Counted from the first letter of the stretch, positions 38,371 to 50,136 are shown. The stretch is DNA of 64,000 bases from Mycobacterium asiaticum DSM 44297 (GCF_000613245.1 NZ_HG964936.1:1898982-1962981); one strand, 5' to 3'. Notes: generated by a model not told the origin, from the letters alone. Translations and numbers: made by a program.

Positions 38371-38408
38371 AATGTTCTATAGAGACACAGTATGCATAGG
38401 AAACATTG
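38371..38408. promoter_or_regulatory. Imperfect inverted repeat at the methyltransferase promoter
   Basis: AATGTTCTAT (38371-38380) is opposed by ATAGGAAACATT (38396-38407), an inverted copy with one extra A. The right half shares TAGGAAACA with the MarR promoter. A MarR dimer could bind here to repress the minus-strand methyltransferase gene, and possibly influence fmt on the other side. Confidence 0.5.
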
Positions 38409-38432
38409 CAGGACCTGTGAATCTCACCCGCC

Positions 38433-38438
38433 TAGACT
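38433..38438 (+). promoter_or_regulatory. -10 box of fmt, leaderless
   Basis: TAGACT is followed by exactly 6 nt and then GTG 38445. Transcription would begin at the start codon. This favours GTG 38445 over the in-frame GTG at 38439. Confidence 0.55.
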
Positions 38439-38444
38439 GTGCCG

Positions 38445-39374
38445 GTGCGCATCGTCTTCGCCGGCACCCCCGAACCCGCGCTGCCCGCGCTGCGTCGTCT
38501 GATCGAATCGCCCCGCCACGACGTCGTTGCCGTGCTGACCAGGCCCGACGCTGCGTCGGGACGGCGGGGCAAGCCGGAACCCTCTCTGGTGGCCCGCGAG
38601 GCGCTCGAACGGGGCATCCCGGTGCTGCGTCCGTCGCGCCCGAACTCCCCGGAGTTCGTGGCCGAGTTGTCAGACCTCGCGCCGCAGTGCTGCGCGGTCG
38701 TGGCCTATGGCGCACTGCTTGGCCGCGAACTGCTCGCTGTGCCGCCGCACGGCTGGGTCAACCTGCACTTCTCCTTGCTGCCGGCCTGGCGCGGTGCGGC
38801 TCCGGTGCAGGCGGCGATCGCCGCGGGAGACACGATCACCGGGGCCACCACGTTCCAGATCGAGCCGAGCCTGGACTCCGGGCCGGTATACGGCGTGGTC
38901 ACCGAGACGATCCGACCGACCGACACCGCCGGCAATCTGCTTGCGCGGCTTGCGGATTCGGGCGCCGCACTGCTGTCCACCACGCTGGACGGAATCGAAG
39001 ACCGGACGCTGACGCCACGCCCGCAACCGGCCGAAGGGGTCAGCATGGCGCCGAAAATCACCGTCGAGCAGGCGCGGGTGCGTTGGGACCTCCCGGCTCA
39101 GGTGGTTGAGCGGCGCATCCGTGCCGTCACGCCTAACCCTGGCGCCTGGACCCTGATCGGGGACTTGCGCGTGAAAATTGGCCCTGTGCAATTAGATTCA
39201 TCAACCGAACCGCTGCCGCCCGGTGCGATCCGGGCCGACCGGCAGAGCGTATGGGTCGGCACCGCTTCGGAACCGGTGCGGTTGGGGGAGATTCAGCCGC
39301 CCGGTAAGAAACCTATGAATGCCGCCGACTGGGCCCGCGGGGCCCGGCTCGCCCCCGCGATCAGGGCGTCATGA
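38445..39374 (+). CDS. fmt: Methionyl-tRNA formyltransferase
   Basis: A 309-residue enzyme that formylates initiator Met-tRNA with 10-formyl-tetrahydrofolate. The N-terminus [16 protein letters not shown], the folate-site motif [21 protein letters not shown] and the signature [13 protein letters not shown] are present; the C-terminal tRNA-binding domain contains [17 protein letters not shown] 38445 is preferred because a -10 box ends 6 nt before it and the product then starts like Mtb Rv1406. Its stop overlaps an ATG (39371) that is probably the true rsmB start. Confidence 0.95.
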   Translation: MRIVFAGTPEPALPALRRLIESPRHDVVAVLTRPDAASGRRGKPEPSLVAREALERGIPVLRPSRPNSPEFVAELSDLAPQCCAVVAYGALLGRELLAVPPHGWVNLHFSLLPAWRGAAPVQAAIAAGDTITGATTFQIEPSLDSGPVYGVVTETIRPTDTAGNLLARLADSGAALLSTTLDGIEDRTLTPRPQPAEGVSMAPKITVEQARVRWDLPAQVVERRIRAVTPNPGAWTLIGDLRVKIGPVQLDSSTEPLPPGAIRADRQSVWVGTASEPVRLGEIQPPGKKPMNAADWARGARLAPAIRAS

Positions 39375-40794
39375 GGCAAGGCCAAGACAAGCCGCACCGG
39401 AATCGGCCCGACCGCAAAGCGCCGCGGCAGGCATCGCAGAACCGGGCCCGGGGCCCCGCCGCAAGCCGCTGGATCCGGCCCGGCGTGCCGCGTTCGACGC
39501 GTTGCGAGCGGTGAGCGAGCGCAACGCCTATGCCAACTTGGTGCTGCCGGCGCTGCTGCGCGAGCGCGGAATCACCGGTCGCGACGCCGCATTCGCCACC
39601 GAGCTCACCTACGGCACCTGCCGCGCCCGAGGCCTGCTCGACGCCGTCATCGGCGCTGCCGCCGGGCGGGCGCCGGACACCATCGACCCGGTGCTGCTCG
39701 ATTTACTTCGGCTGGGCAGCTATCAGCTGCTGCGGACCCGGGTGGACGCACACGCCGCGGTATCCACCACCGTCGACCAGGCTGGCATCGAATTTGATTC
39801 GGCGCGAGCAGGTTTCGTCAACGGCGTGTTGCGCACCATCGCCGCTCGGGACGAGCAATCCTGGGTCGTAGAACTGGCGCCCCACAACGATCCGGTCGGG
39901 CATGCGGCGTTCGTGCACGCCCACCCGCGCTGGATCGCGCAGGCCTTCGCCGACGCGCTCGGTGCTGCGGCCGGGGAACTGGATGCCGTGCTGGCCAGTG
40001 ACGACGAACGGCCGCAGGTGCATCTGGCGGCCCGTCCGGGGGTGCTCACCGCTGCGGCGCTGGCTGACTCGGTCGGCGGCACCGTCGGCCGGTACTCGCC
40101 GTACGCGGTGTATCTGCCCGGCGGAGACCCGGGCGGGCTCGCGCCGGTTCGGGACGGCCAGGCTCTCGTTCAAGACGAAGGCAGCCAGTTGGTGGCACAA
40201 GCCGTGACGCTGGCTCCGGTCGACCGAGATGCGGGCCGCTGGCTTGATCTGTGTGCCGGACCGGGCGGGAAGACCGCGCTGCTGGCGGCCCTCGGGGCAT
40301 CGGCCGGGGCCACCGTGACCGCGGTGGAGCCGGCACCGCATCGCGCGGATCTGGTGGTCGAGAACACCCGCGGGTTGCCCGTCGAGGTGCTGCGGGTAGA
40401 CGGGCGCCACAGCGATCTGGAACCGGGTTTCGACCGGGTGCTCGTCGACGTCCCGTGCACCGGGTTGGGCGCGTTGCGGCGTCGGCCGGAGGCGCGCTGG
40501 CGGCGGCAGCCGTCGGACGTGCCCGCGCTGGCCAAGCTGCAGCGTGAGCTGCTGGCGGCCGCGATCTCGCTGACCCGGCCGGGCGGGTTGGTGCTGTATG
40601 CGACCTGCTCGCCGCACCTGGCCGAGACGGTCGGAGTGGTCGCCGACGCGCTGCGTCGGCACCCGGTGGAAGCACTGGACACGCGGCCGCTGTTCGAGCC
40701 GGCCGGGGACCTCGGAGCGGGCCCCTACGTACAGCTGTGGCCGCACCGACACGGCACCGACGCAATGTTCGCAGCCGCGCTGCGCCGCCAGTAG
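39371..40794 (+). CDS. rsmB: 16S rRNA m5C967 methyltransferase RsmB (Sun/Fmu), apparent 5' frameshift
   Basis: A Fmu/Sun-family rRNA cytosine methyltransferase: an N-terminal NusB-like RNA-binding domain ([26 protein letters not shown]), then a SAM-binding catalytic domain with [17 protein letters not shown], the catalytic-cysteine motif [20 protein letters not shown] and [15 protein letters not shown]. The expected start is ATG 39371, overlapping the fmt stop as ATGA and reading [16 protein letters not shown]. That frame is lost at GGGGCCCC (39450-39457); one more C joins it to [10 protein letters not shown], as in Mtb Rv1407. Without the repair, the coding frame opens only from an ATG at 39319 inside fmt. 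The gene is probably intact in the organism. Confidence 0.85.
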
Positions 40795-40797
40795 TGT
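40792..40797 (+). promoter_or_regulatory. -10 box of rpe, probably leaderless
   Basis: TAGTGT, overlapping the rsmB stop codon, ends 7 nt before the rpe ATG at 40805. No Shine-Dalgarno sequence is present. Confidence 0.45.
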
Positions 40798-40804
40798 GTC
40801 GCTC

Positions 40805-41506
40805 ATGTCTGGTATGGGGGGACCGCCCCTGATCGCGCCGTCGATGCTGGCAGCGGACTTTGCTCGGCTCGCCGACGAAGCCGCCGCGGTGCGCGGCGCC
40901 GACTGGCTACACGTCGACGTGATGGACGGCCACTTCGTGCCCAACCTCACCATCGGGTTGCCGGTTGTGGAGAGTCTGCTGACCCACACCGACATCCCGG
41001 TGGACTGCCACCTGATGATCGAGAACCCGGACCGCTGGGCGCCGCCGTACGCCGAAGCCGGCGCCTACAACGTCACCTTCCACGCCGAGGCCACCGACAA
41101 CCCGACCGGGGTCGCTCGGGACATCCGCGCCGCGGGCGCCAAGGCTGGGATCAGTGTGAAGCCCAAGACGCCGCTGGGCCCTTACCTGGACATCCTGCCG
41201 CAGTTCGACACCCTGCTGATCATGTCCGTCGAGCCCGGCTTCGGCGGACAGAGCTTCATTCCGGAGGTGCTCAGCAAGGTGCGCACGGTCCGCAAGATGG
41301 TGGATGCGGGGGAGTTGCGCATCCTGGTCGAGATCGACGGCGGCATCAACGAGGACACCATCGAGGCGGCGGCCGAGGCGGGCGTGGACTGCTTCGTGGC
41401 GGGGTCGGCGGTCTACGGCGCCGACGATCCGGCCGCCGCGGTCGCAGCCCTGCGGCGCCAGGCGAGTCTGGCGTCCCCCCATCTCCGAGAAGTGAGCGGC
41501 TCGTGA
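40805..41506 (+). CDS. rpe: Ribulose-phosphate 3-epimerase
   Basis: A 233-residue TIM-barrel epimerase interconverting D-ribulose 5-phosphate and D-xylulose 5-phosphate. Conserved active-site strands are [45 protein letters not shown] and [10 protein letters not shown], which include the metal-binding His and Asp residues. Ribulose 5-phosphate is also the substrate of RibB, so its place among the rib genes is logical. Its stop overlaps the ribD GTG by 4 nt (GTGA). It matches Mtb Rv1408. Confidence 0.95.
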   Translation: MSGMGGPPLIAPSMLAADFARLADEAAAVRGADWLHVDVMDGHFVPNLTIGLPVVESLLTHTDIPVDCHLMIENPDRWAPPYAEAGAYNVTFHAEATDNPTGVARDIRAAGAKAGISVKPKTPLGPYLDILPQFDTLLIMSVEPGFGGQSFIPEVLSKVRTVRKMVDAGELRILVEIDGGINEDTIEAAAEAGVDCFVAGSAVYGADDPAAAVAALRRQASLASPHLREVSGS

Positions 41507-42525
41507 GCAGCGTGGAGCAGGTCAAGAGCATCGAGGAGGCCATGCGCCTCGCGATCGAGCACTCCTACCAGGTCAAGGGCACCACGTACCCGAATCCGCC
41601 GGTCGGTGCCGTCATCGTGGATCAGGAGGGCCGGGTGGTCGGTGTCGGTGCCACGCAACCGGCCGGCGGCGACCACGCGGAGGTGATTGCGCTGCGTCGG
41701 GCCGGTGGGTTGGCCGCCGGGGGTATCGCGGTGGTCACCATGGAGCCGTGCAACCACTTCGGCAAGACGCCGCCCTGCGTGAACGCGCTCATCGAAGCCC
41801 GGGTCGGCACGGTGATCTTCGGCGTCAACGACCCCAACGGCATCGCCGGTGGCGGGGCCGGCCGGCTGACGGCGGCGGGGGTGCAGGTGCGTTCGGGCAT
41901 CATGGCCGACCACGTAGCCGCCGGCCCGCTGCGCGAATGGTTGCACAAGCAGCGCACCGGCTTGCCGCACGTGACCTGGAAGTACGCCACCAGCATCGAC
42001 GGCCGCAGCGCCGCCGCCGACGGATCCAGCCAGTGGATCAGCAGTGAGGCCGCCCGCGCGGACCTGCACCGGCGGCGTGCCCTGGCCGACGCGATCATCG
42101 TCGGCACGGGCACCGTGCTAGCCGACGATCCGGCGCTGACGGCCCGCCTGCCCGACGGTTCGCTGGCTCCGCAGCAGCCGTTGCGGGTAGTAGTCGGCAA
42201 ACGGGAGATACCGCCGGATGCCAAGGTGCTCAACGACGATTCACGCACGATGGTGATCCGCACCAACGACCCCGTCGAGGTTCTCCGGGCACTGGCCGAC
42301 CGCACCGATGTGCTGCTGGAAGGCGGCCCGACGCTGGCCGGCGCGTTTCTGCGGGCCGGTGCGATCAACCGGATCCTGGCCTACGTCGCCCCGATCCTGC
42401 TGGGCGGTCCGGTGACCGCTGTGGACGACGTCGGGGTGTCCAGCATGGCGCACGCGTTGCGTTGGCAGTACGACAGTGTCGAGCAGGTCGGCCCGGACCT
42501 GCTGCTCAGCCTGGTGGCTCGGTAG
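41503..42525 (+). CDS. ribD: Bifunctional riboflavin deaminase/reductase RibD (RibG)
   Basis: A 340-residue enzyme performing the second and third steps from GTP in riboflavin synthesis. The N-terminal deaminase has the zinc site HAEVIAL and [11 protein letters not shown] (about residues 61-90); the C-terminal NADPH-dependent reductase contains [13 protein letters not shown] and [13 protein letters not shown]. It begins at GTG 41503 overlapping the rpe stop. Its 3' end overlaps the convergent P55 transporter gene by 20 nt. It matches Mtb Rv1409. Confidence 0.95.
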   Translation: MSSVEQVKSIEEAMRLAIEHSYQVKGTTYPNPPVGAVIVDQEGRVVGVGATQPAGGDHAEVIALRRAGGLAAGGIAVVTMEPCNHFGKTPPCVNALIEARVGTVIFGVNDPNGIAGGGAGRLTAAGVQVRSGIMADHVAAGPLREWLHKQRTGLPHVTWKYATSIDGRSAAADGSSQWISSEAARADLHRRRALADAIIVGTGTVLADDPALTARLPDGSLAPQQPLRVVVGKREIPPDAKVLNDDSRTMVIRTNDPVEVLRALADRTDVLLEGGPTLAGAFLRAGAINRILAYVAPILLGGPVTAVDDVGVSSMAHALRWQYDSVEQVGPDLLLSLVAR

Positions 42526-44137
42526 CGACAGACGGCTGGGGCTCCGCGACCGGCTGCTCGATAGCCTCCGGTTCCTGCTCGTCCGCGTGCTCCCCGCGGC
42601 GGCTGATCAACAGCCCCAGCAATGCCCCGAGCACACAGATTCCCACGGTGACGGTGAAGATGTCGCCGTACATCGTTTCGAATGCCTGCCGCGACTGGTC
42701 ACCCTTGAGGGTCGCCACCTCCCACGGTGGCGTGTCGCTGGGTATCTTCGGGAAGCCGGCCAGGATCTGGTTGAACCGATACAGTCCCCAGGCGGTCAGG
42801 GCGGCCACCCCGATCAGCATGCCGGTCATCCGCGCCACTACCACCGACGCCGAAGCGATGCCGTGCTGAGCAGCCGGAACCACCCGCAGTGCAGCCGAGG
42901 ACAGCGGACCGATCACCAAGCCCAGCCCCAGGCCGGCCACCAATAGGTCGGTGTGTACCGCCGGCAACGAAAACAGCCCGAATATGCTGTGCTGCTTGGA
43001 CATCAGGTCGCCTCGCCAGAACGAGATCAGCCAATATCCCGCGCCGGCGATCAGCAATCCGGCAAAGGCCACGAGGCGGTCGCCGACGCGGGTGGCGACC
43101 CAGCCGCCGAGCAACGCTCCGATGGGTAGGGCGATCAAGAACCACAGCAACAGGCCCGCCGCGCTGATCTGGTCCATCCCCAGCACACCCTGGCCGAAGA
43201 GCTCCACGTTCACCAGCGTCACCATCAGCGCCGCGCCCGCGCAGACCGAGGTACCCAGCGCGGCCAGGAACGGGCGGAAGTGCACCCCGGCCGGCTCGAT
43301 CAGGCGGGTCCGGGCCTGCCATTCCCAGACGAAGAACAACACTCCGACCACCACCGCGCCGATCACCATCGGAATTCCGTAGCTCGGCAGCACCTGATGG
43401 CCATCGGGATTGGGGTTGTACAACCCGATCACCGCGAGACCCAATGCGAGGGCTAGCAGCAAGCCGCCGACTACGTCGACTTTCTCCGGATCAGTGCTGC
43501 GATCGTGCGACGGCAGGCTGAAATGGATCATCACCATCGCTATCAGCGTCAGCGGAACGTTGACCCAGAACACGTCGCGCCAGTCGTGGAACAACCACAC
43601 GATGAAGATGCCGTAGAGCGGACCCAGCACGCTGCCGAGTTCCTGCGCGGCACCGATACCGCCCAGGACTCCGGCCCGGTTCCGTTCAGCCCATAGGTCG
43701 GCGCCCAGCGCCAGCGTGACCGGCAACAAGGCGCCGCTGGCGATGCCCTGAATGGTGCGCCCGATGATCAGGATGTAGAAGGCCCGGTTGGGATTGGGAT
43801 CGACCATGTATTCGCCGAACTCCGGATTCCAGTTGCCGAGCGTCACTGACAGCGCGGTCACCACCGAGCCGACGATGAACAAGGCCAAGCTGGCCTGCAG
43901 GACGAACTTGCGCCCGAACCGGTCGGAAGCCCGGCCCAGCAGCGGCATCGCGGCGATGTAGCCCAGGAGATACAGCGTCACGATCCAGGTGATCCGCTGC
44001 AGTTGGTTCAGCGGGATGCCGACGCTGTTCATGATGTCGCGCATGATGGTCACCACGACATAGGTGTCGAGGGCACCCAGCAGCACCGCAAGGCTGCCCG
44101 CGGTGATCGCGACTCTGCGTCCGGTTTGCGTGATCAT
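42506..44137 (-). CDS. MFS efflux transporter P55 (triacylglyceride/drug export)
   Basis: A 543-residue major facilitator of the 14-helix drug:H+ antiporter type. The N-terminal helices ([22 protein letters not shown]), the MFS motif A region [16 protein letters not shown] and the later [26 protein letters not shown] are clear. Mtb P55 (Rv1410c) works with the lipoprotein LprG to move triacylglycerides and lipoglycans to the cell envelope and also affects drug tolerance. Its ATG overlaps the lprG stop (ATGA), so the two are one operon. The C-terminal 40 residues are charged and cytoplasmic. It overlaps ribD tail to tail by 20 nt. Confidence 0.95.
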   Translation of the reverse strand: MITQTGRRVAITAGSLAVLLGALDTYVVVTIMRDIMNSVGIPLNQLQRITWIVTLYLLGYIAAMPLLGRASDRFGRKFVLQASLALFIVGSVVTALSVTLGNWNPEFGEYMVDPNPNRAFYILIIGRTIQGIASGALLPVTLALGADLWAERNRAGVLGGIGAAQELGSVLGPLYGIFIVWLFHDWRDVFWVNVPLTLIAMVMIHFSLPSHDRSTDPEKVDVVGGLLLALALGLAVIGLYNPNPDGHQVLPSYGIPMVIGAVVVGVLFFVWEWQARTRLIEPAGVHFRPFLAALGTSVCAGAALMVTLVNVELFGQGVLGMDQISAAGLLLWFLIALPIGALLGGWVATRVGDRLVAFAGLLIAGAGYWLISFWRGDLMSKQHSIFGLFSLPAVHTDLLVAGLGLGLVIGPLSSAALRVVPAAQHGIASASVVVARMTGMLIGVAALTAWGLYRFNQILAGFPKIPSDTPPWEVATLKGDQSRQAFETMYGDIFTVTVGICVLGALLGLLISRRGEHADEQEPEAIEQPVAEPQPSVATEPPG

Positions 44138-44835
44138 GAGCCCTCCGGCTTCGTGACCTGGACCTGTTGGCCCCAGTTGGACAACGTCATCTGCACCGAA
44201 TTCCCTGGGGTGCGTTCCAGTTTGGCCTGCGCCAGTTGGTGATCGCCGTTCTCCTGTATCCACAGCGTGGTCGGGACCGGCCCGCTGGCGCTGAACGGCG
44301 GCGCAATCGCGTTGACGGCATCGGCGCTGACCTTTCCGCTGATGCGGATGGTCGGCTGGTTGTTGATGTTGTCGCGGCCCTCGGCCTTGGCGTCGGTGAA
44401 GTTCGCCAGCACGTTGGCCACGCCTTTGTCCTGGCTCAGGATCTGCGACGGGTCGTAGATGTCCGACGCCTTTCCGAACGGCGTCCAGTTGTTGGGCGTC
44501 AGGGCGGCGTAGAGGATCCCGTCGAAGACGACGAAGTCGGCGTCGATATTGGATCCGGCGAAGGTGAGCTTGACGTTCCCTTTGGCCGCGGTGGGCTCGG
44601 TGTTCAGGTCACCGGACAACGAGTTGATGGACAGTCCCGGAATCTTCCCGTTCACCGTCAGCACGATGTGTGCGCTTTTCACCGATTTACTGGCTTCGGT
44701 GGCCTGCTTGACCAATGTGTTGGGGTCCGGAAGCGGACCGCTCTTGGCCTTCTTGCTGATTGTGCACCCCGAGATGAGCGTGATTGCGACGCTCAGGATG
44801 GCGAGGACGGCTAAGAGTCGTCGGGGGGTCTGCAT
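44134..44835 (-). CDS. lprG: Lipoprotein LprG
   Basis: A 233-residue lipid-carrier lipoprotein. After MQTPRRLL comes a hydrophobic core and a lipobox ending ISGC, giving a lipidated Cys near residue 24. The mature domain has the family landmarks [38 protein letters not shown] and DIYDPSQIL. Mtb LprG (Rv1411c) binds triacylated glycolipids in a large pocket and hands them to the envelope together with P55. ATG 44835 is preferred over ATG 44844 because a -10 box (TACGAT) overlaps the latter and ends 7 nt before the former. It is coupled to P55 by a 4-nt overlap. Confidence 0.94.
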   Translation of the reverse strand: MQTPRRLLAVLAILSVAITLISGCTISKKAKSGPLPDPNTLVKQATEASKSVKSAHIVLTVNGKIPGLSINSLSGDLNTEPTAAKGNVKLTFAGSNIDADFVVFDGILYAALTPNNWTPFGKASDIYDPSQILSQDKGVANVLANFTDAKAEGRDNINNQPTIRISGKVSADAVNAIAPPFSASGPVPTTLWIQENGDHQLAQAKLERTPGNSVQMTLSNWGQQVQVTKPEGS

Positions 44836-44842
44836 ACGTTGC

Positions 44843-44848
44843 ATCGTA
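44843..44848 (-). promoter_or_regulatory. -10 box of lprG-P55, leaderless
   Basis: On the minus strand TACGAT is followed by 7 nt and then ATG 44835. The transcript would start at the codon, and the ATG at 44844 would be upstream of it. Confidence 0.5.
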
Positions 44849-44907
44849 GAGGGTGACGATCGGCTGCCCTGGGAACCAGGCGGGTGCAGGGGTGGCCGCA
44901 CAGTCAT

Positions 44908-44913
44908 TAACCT
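44908..44913 (+). promoter_or_regulatory. -10 box of ribE, leaderless
   Basis: TAACCT is followed by 6 nt and then ATG 44920. There is no ribosome site and no space for an FMN riboswitch leader. Confidence 0.55.
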
Positions 44914-44919
44914 GGTGCG

Positions 44920-45540
44920 ATGTTCACCGGAATTGTCGAGGAACTCGGAGAGGTGACCGGCCGGGACGCGCTGGCCGAAGCCGCGCGACTGATCATCCGC
45001 GGTCCCGTCGTCACCGCCGACGCCGGACACGGCGATTCGATCGCCGTCAACGGGGTGTGCCTGACGGTCGTCGAGGTCCTGTCCGACGGTCGGTTCAGCG
45101 CCGACGTGATGGCCGAGACGCTGAACCGTTCCAATCTCGGAGAGTTGCGGCCCGGCAGCCGGGTGAATCTGGAGCGCGCCGCGGCGGTGAACAGCCGCCT
45201 GGGCGGGCACATCGTGCAGGGCCACGTCGACGGGACCGGCGAGATCGTGTCCCGTACCCCGTCTGAGCACTGGGAAGTGGTGCGGGTGCGGATGCCGGCA
45301 ACGGTCGCCCGTTATGTGGTGGAGAAGGGTTCGATCACCGTGGACGGCATCTCACTCACTGTGTCCGGCCTGGGCGCCGACCCTTATGACTGGTTCGAGG
45401 TCTCCCTGATTCCAACCACCCGCGAGCTGACCACCTTGGGTACCTCGCCGGTCGGTACCCAGGTGAATCTCGAGGTGGACGTGATCGCCAAATATGTCGA
45501 GCGGCTGCTGCAGCACAAGGATGACTCCGCCGGCGCCTGA
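44920..45540 (+). CDS. ribE: Riboflavin synthase alpha chain
   Basis: A 206-residue enzyme converting two molecules of 6,7-dimethyl-8-ribityllumazine to riboflavin and a pyrimidine that is recycled. Two homologous barrel domains are visible: [12 protein letters not shown] with [12 protein letters not shown], and [13 protein letters not shown] with [14 protein letters not shown]. It matches Mtb Rv1412 (called ribC there). It starts directly after a -10 box and is divergent from lprG. Rv1413-1414, which follow it in Mtb, are absent; a 153-bp gap leads to ribBA. Confidence 0.95.
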   Translation: MFTGIVEELGEVTGRDALAEAARLIIRGPVVTADAGHGDSIAVNGVCLTVVEVLSDGRFSADVMAETLNRSNLGELRPGSRVNLERAAAVNSRLGGHIVQGHVDGTGEIVSRTPSEHWEVVRVRMPATVARYVVEKGSITVDGISLTVSGLGADPYDWFEVSLIPTTRELTTLGTSPVGTQVNLEVDVIAKYVERLLQHKDDSAGA

Positions 45541-45693
45541 CGTTCAGTGAAATCATCTGGACACGTGGGATCGCTCACAATTCGCGTCGCGACGGCCGCG
45601 TGAAGGCAGGCTGGTCGGCCACGGGCAATAACTGGGGCCGCGTGGTGGTTCATACTGAATGCAGGTAGCGGGTCTCAAAGCAAGGTGACAACG

Positions 45694-46971
45694 ATGACGA
45701 GGTTGGACTCCGTCGAACGGGCGGTTGCCGACATTGCGGCGGGCAAGGCCGTCGTCGTCATCGACGACGAGGATCGGGAGAACGAAGGCGATCTGATTTT
45801 CGCCGCCGAGAAGGCCACCCCCGAACTCGTCGCGTTCATGGTCCGTTACACCTCGGGCTATCTGTGTGTGCCGCTGTCCGGCGAAATCTGCGACCGGTTG
45901 GGCCTGCTGCCGATGTACGCGGTGAACCAGGACAAGCACGGCACCGCCTACACCGTTACCGTCGACGCCAGAAACGGTGTGGGAACGGGCATTTCAGCTT
46001 CCGACCGAGCCACCACCATGCGGCTGCTGGCTGACCCGGCAAGTATCGCAGAGGATTTCACGCGCCCGGGCCACGTCGTTCCGCTGCGCGCCAAGGATGG
46101 CGGTGTGTTGCGGCGGCCGGGTCATACCGAGGCCGCGGTGGACCTGGCCCGGATGGCCGGACTGCAACCCGCCGGAGCGATCTGCGAGATCGTCAGTCAA
46201 AAAGACGAGGGTGCGATGGCCCAGACGGACGAGCTGCGGGTGTTCGCCGACGAACACCAGCTCGCCCTGATCACCATCGCCGACCTGATCGAGTGGCGGC
46301 GCAAACACGAGAAACACATTCAGCGCATCGCCGAGGCCAGGATCCCGACCCGGCACGGTCAGTTCCGGGCCATCGGTTACGCCAGCATCTACGAGGACGT
46401 CGAACACGTCGCGCTGGTGCGCGGCGATATCGCGGGGCCGACCGCCGAGGGCGACGACGTATTGGTCCGGGTGCACTCGGAATGCCTGACAGGTGACGTG
46501 TTCGGCTCGCGCCGGTGTGACTGCGGGCCCCAGCTCGATGCGGCGATGGCCATGGTCGCCCGCGAGGGGCGCGGCGTGGTGCTCTACATGCGTGGGCACG
46601 AAGGCCGCGGCATCGGTTTGATGCACAAACTGCAGGCCTACCAGCTGCAGGACGCCGGCGAGGACACCGTCGATGCCAACCTGAAGCTCGGATTACCGGC
46701 CGACGCAAGGGATTACGGCATCGGTGCGCAGATCCTCGTTGATCTCGGGGTTCGTTCCATGCGGCTGCTGACCAACAATCCAGCCAAGCGGGTCGGGCTG
46801 GACGGCTACGGCCTGCACATCATCGAGCGAGTGCCGCTGCCGGTGCGGGCCAACGCCGAGAACATCCGCTATTTGATGACCAAACGCGACAAGATGGGTC
46901 ACGATCTGGCTGGCCTGGACGACTTCCACGAGTCTGTGCATCTGCCCGGTGAATTCGGCGGTGCTCTGTGA
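45694..46971 (+). CDS. ribBA: Bifunctional RibBA (DHBP synthase / GTP cyclohydrolase II)
   Basis: A 425-residue fusion. The N-terminal RibB half (to about residue 205) makes 3,4-dihydroxy-2-butanone 4-phosphate from ribulose 5-phosphate; its signature is [15 protein letters not shown]. The C-terminal RibA half opens GTP; its zinc site is the cysteine-rich [21 protein letters not shown] (about 261-281), followed by [12 protein letters not shown]. Together they produce both precursors of riboflavin. ATG 45694 is chosen, with AAGG at 45682-45685, matching Mtb Rv1415 (ribA2) in length; a GTG 9 nt upstream is possible. Confidence 0.95.
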   Translation: MTRLDSVERAVADIAAGKAVVVIDDEDRENEGDLIFAAEKATPELVAFMVRYTSGYLCVPLSGEICDRLGLLPMYAVNQDKHGTAYTVTVDARNGVGTGISASDRATTMRLLADPASIAEDFTRPGHVVPLRAKDGGVLRRPGHTEAAVDLARMAGLQPAGAICEIVSQKDEGAMAQTDELRVFADEHQLALITIADLIEWRRKHEKHIQRIAEARIPTRHGQFRAIGYASIYEDVEHVALVRGDIAGPTAEGDDVLVRVHSECLTGDVFGSRRCDCGPQLDAAMAMVAREGRGVVLYMRGHEGRGIGLMHKLQAYQLQDAGEDTVDANLKLGLPADARDYGIGAQILVDLGVRSMRLLTNNPAKRVGLDGYGLHIIERVPLPVRANAENIRYLMTKRDKMGHDLAGLDDFHESVHLPGEFGGAL

Positions 46972-47944
<973 letters not shown>

Positions 47945-47945
<1 letters not shown>

Positions 47946-48150
47946 TGTTCCGGCTCCGCCGGAGCGCGGTGCCGGCCGTTCTGCTGGTCAGCGTTATCGG
48001 TGGGCGCCTGCACTTCGACGGTAGCCGGCGGGCGGTGCGGGCGGCCGGCTATTCGCCCCCTCCGCCGGCTGCCCGTGACCTGGCGCTGCAGCACGGGAAG
48101 TAGGCACCGTTCGGGGTAGCTCGGCCCCGCGGCAGTTGCCCATTTTTCTG
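47945..48150 (+). pseudogene. Decayed lipoprotein gene, probable lprH remnant
   Basis: An ATG overlapping the previous stop opens 52 codons: a signal-like start (MFRLRRSAVPAVLLVSVIGG), then RRAVRAAGYSPPPPAARDLALQHGK, a TAG at 48101-48103, then APFGVARPRG in the same frame. In a second frame the junction reads GACTSTVAG, a good lipobox. From memory, Mtb LprH (Rv1418) at the same position has a similar lipobox and ARDL...APFG segment. Two compensating frameshifts, an in-frame stop and a missing C-terminal two-thirds point to a dead gene. The identity is inferred from short matches and synteny. Confidence 0.55.
48022..48051 (+). repeat. 8-bp inverted repeat in the lprH remnant
   Basis: TAGCCGGC (48022-48029) and GCCGGCTA (48044-48051) are exact complements across 14 nt. 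It could terminate the riboflavin transcript, or may simply reflect GC-rich relic sequence. Confidence 0.35.
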
Positions 48151-48168
48151 ACCGTCCGACCCGACTAC

Positions 48169-48174
48169 TAGCCT
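48169..48174 (+). promoter_or_regulatory. -10 box of uvrC, leaderless
   Basis: TAGCCT is followed by 6 nt and then GTG 48181, the same geometry as fmt and ribE. No Shine-Dalgarno sequence is present. Confidence 0.55.
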
Positions 48175-48180
48175 GGGTAC

Positions 48181-50136
48181 GTGCCAGATCCCGCTTCATA
48201 CCGCCCCGCGCCCGGGTCCATCCCGGTCGAGCCGGGCGTGTACCGGTTCCGGGATACGCACGGTCGCGTCATCTATGTCGGCAAGGCCAAGAGCCTGCGC
48301 AGCCGCTTGACGTCGTACTTCGCCGACATCTCAAGCCTGCATCCGCGGACCCGGCAGATGGTGACCACCGCTGCCAAGGTCGAGTGGACGGTGGTCAACA
48401 CCGAGGTCGAGGCGCTGCAGCTGGAGTACAACTGGATCAAGGAATTCGATCCGCGCTTCAACGTCCGTTACCGCGACGACAAGTCGTACCCGGTGCTCGC
48501 GGTCACCCTCAACGAAGAATTTCCCCGGCTCATGGTGTATCGCGGGCCCCGGCGTAAGGGGGTGCGGTATTTCGGGCCCTACTCACACGCCTGGGCGATC
48601 CGGGAGACGCTGGACCTGCTCACCCGGGTGTTTCCGGCGCGCACCTGTTCGGCTGGAGTGTTCAAGCGGCACAACCAAATCGACCGTCCCTGCCTGCTGG
48701 GCTACATCGACAAGTGCTCGGCGCCGTGTGTGGGCCGGGTGAGCGCGGACCAACACCGACAGATCGTGATGGACTTCTGCGACTTCCTGTCCGGCAAGAC
48801 CGACCGGTACGCCCGTGAACTGGAGCAGCAGATGCACGCGGCCTCCGACGAACTCGACTTCGAGCGCGCGGCCCGGCTACGAGACGACCTGGGTGCGCTG
48901 AAGCGGGCCATGGAGAAGCAGGCCGTGGTGTTCGGCGACGGCACCGATGCCGACGTGGTGGCCTTCGCCGACGACGAGCTGGAGGCGGCGGTGCAGGTCT
49001 TCCACGTCCGTGGCGGCCGGGTCCGCGGTCAGCGCGGCTGGATCGTGGAGAAGTCCGCCGACCCCGGCGATACCGGGGCCGAGCAGTTGGTCGAGCAGTT
49101 CCTCACCCAGTTCTACGGGGAGCAGGCCGAATTAGGCGGCGCGGCAGATGAATCGGTCAACCCGGTGCCGCGTGACGTGCTGGTGCCGTGCCTGCCGTCC
49201 AATCACGACGAGCTGGCCAGCTGGCTGTCTGGCCTGCGCGGCGCCAAGGTCTCGCTGCGGGTACCGCGCCGTGGCGACAAGCGTGCCCTGGCCGAGACCG
49301 TGCAACGCAACGCCAAAGAGGCACTGCAGCAACATAAGTTGAAGCGCGCCGGCGACTTCAACGCCAGATCGGCTGCCCTGCAGAACATCCAGGAAGCACT
49401 GGGCTTGGCCGAGGCCCCGCTGCGCATTGAGTGTGTCGACATCAGCCATGTGCAGGGCACCGACGTTGTCGGTTCGCTGGTGGTCTTCGAGGACGGCCTG
49501 CCACGCAAGTCGGACTACCGGCACTTCGGCATCCGGGAGGCCGCGGGGGAGGGGCGCTCGGACGACGTGGCCTCGATCGCCGAAGTGACCCGGCGCCGGT
49601 TCTGGCGGCACCTGAACGAGCAGAAGGACCCGAATCTACTGACGGCAGAGGGTAAGTCACGCCGGTTCGCCTATCCGCCCAACCTGTATGTCGTCGACGG
49701 CGGGGCGCCGCAGGTCAACGCGGCCAGCGCGGTGCTGGAAGAATTGGGCATCACCGACGTCGCCGTGATCGGGCTGGCCAAGCGGCTGGAAGAGATCTGG
49801 GTGCCCTCGGAGCCGGACCCGATCATCATGCCGCGCAACAGCGAAGGTCTCTACCTGCTGCAGCGGGTGCGCGACGAGGCGCACCGGTTCGCGATCGCCT
49901 ACCATCGCAGCAAGCGATCCAAGCGGATGACGGCATCGGCGCTGGACTCGGTGCCCGGATTGGGCGAGCACCGGCGCAAGGCACTGGTCACCCACTTCGG
50001 ATCGATTGCCCGCCTCAAGGAGGCAACTGTCGACCAGATCACCGCCGTACCCGGTATCGGCGTGGCCACCGCCACCGCCGTCCTGGAGGCCCTTGCACCG
50101 ACATCCCAACCGGACCCAGCGGGAGCCGAGGAATGA
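48181..50136 (+). CDS. uvrC: Excinuclease ABC subunit C
   Basis: A 651-residue nuclease that makes both incisions in nucleotide excision repair. The N-terminal GIY-YIG domain is visible ([26 protein letters not shown]). It is followed by a UVR motif that contacts UvrB ([24 protein letters not shown]), an RNase H-like C-terminal nuclease ([20 protein letters not shown] ... [13 protein letters not shown]) and two C-terminal helix-hairpin-helix motifs ([34 protein letters not shown]). It starts at GTG 48181 right after a -10 box. Its stop overlaps the rapZ ATG. It matches Mtb Rv1420. Confidence 0.96.
   Translation: MPDPASYRPAPGSIPVEPGVYRFRDTHGRVIYVGKAKSLRSRLTSYFADISSLHPRTRQMVTTAAKVEWTVVNTEVEALQLEYNWIKEFDPRFNVRYRDDKSYPVLAVTLNEEFPRLMVYRGPRRKGVRYFGPYSHAWAIRETLDLLTRVFPARTCSAGVFKRHNQIDRPCLLGYIDKCSAPCVGRVSADQHRQIVMDFCDFLSGKTDRYARELEQQMHAASDELDFERAARLRDDLGALKRAMEKQAVVFGDGTDADVVAFADDELEAAVQVFHVRGGRVRGQRGWIVEKSADPGDTGAEQLVEQFLTQFYGEQAELGGAADESVNPVPRDVLVPCLPSNHDELASWLSGLRGAKVSLRVPRRGDKRALAETVQRNAKEALQQHKLKRAGDFNARSAALQNIQEALGLAEAPLRIECVDISHVQGTDVVGSLVVFEDGLPRKSDYRHFGIREAAGEGRSDDVASIAEVTRRRFWRHLNEQKDPNLLTAEGKSRRFAYPPNLYVVDGGAPQVNAASAVLEELGITDVAVIGLAKRLEEIWVPSEPDPIIMPRNSEGLYLLQRVRDEAHRFAIAYHRSKRSKRMTASALDSVPGLGEHRRKALVTHFGSIARLKEATVDQITAVPGIGVATATAVLEALAPTSQPDPAGAEE

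Noticed and set aside
38397..38444. fmt start at GTG 38439
   Set aside because: It directly follows the -10 hexamer, too close for a transcribed codon; GTG 38445 sits 6 nt downstream as in the other leaderless genes.
45541..45693. Possible FMN riboswitch before ribBA
   Set aside because: The 153-bp gap lacks the conserved FMN aptamer segments I would expect, and ribE itself starts leaderless.
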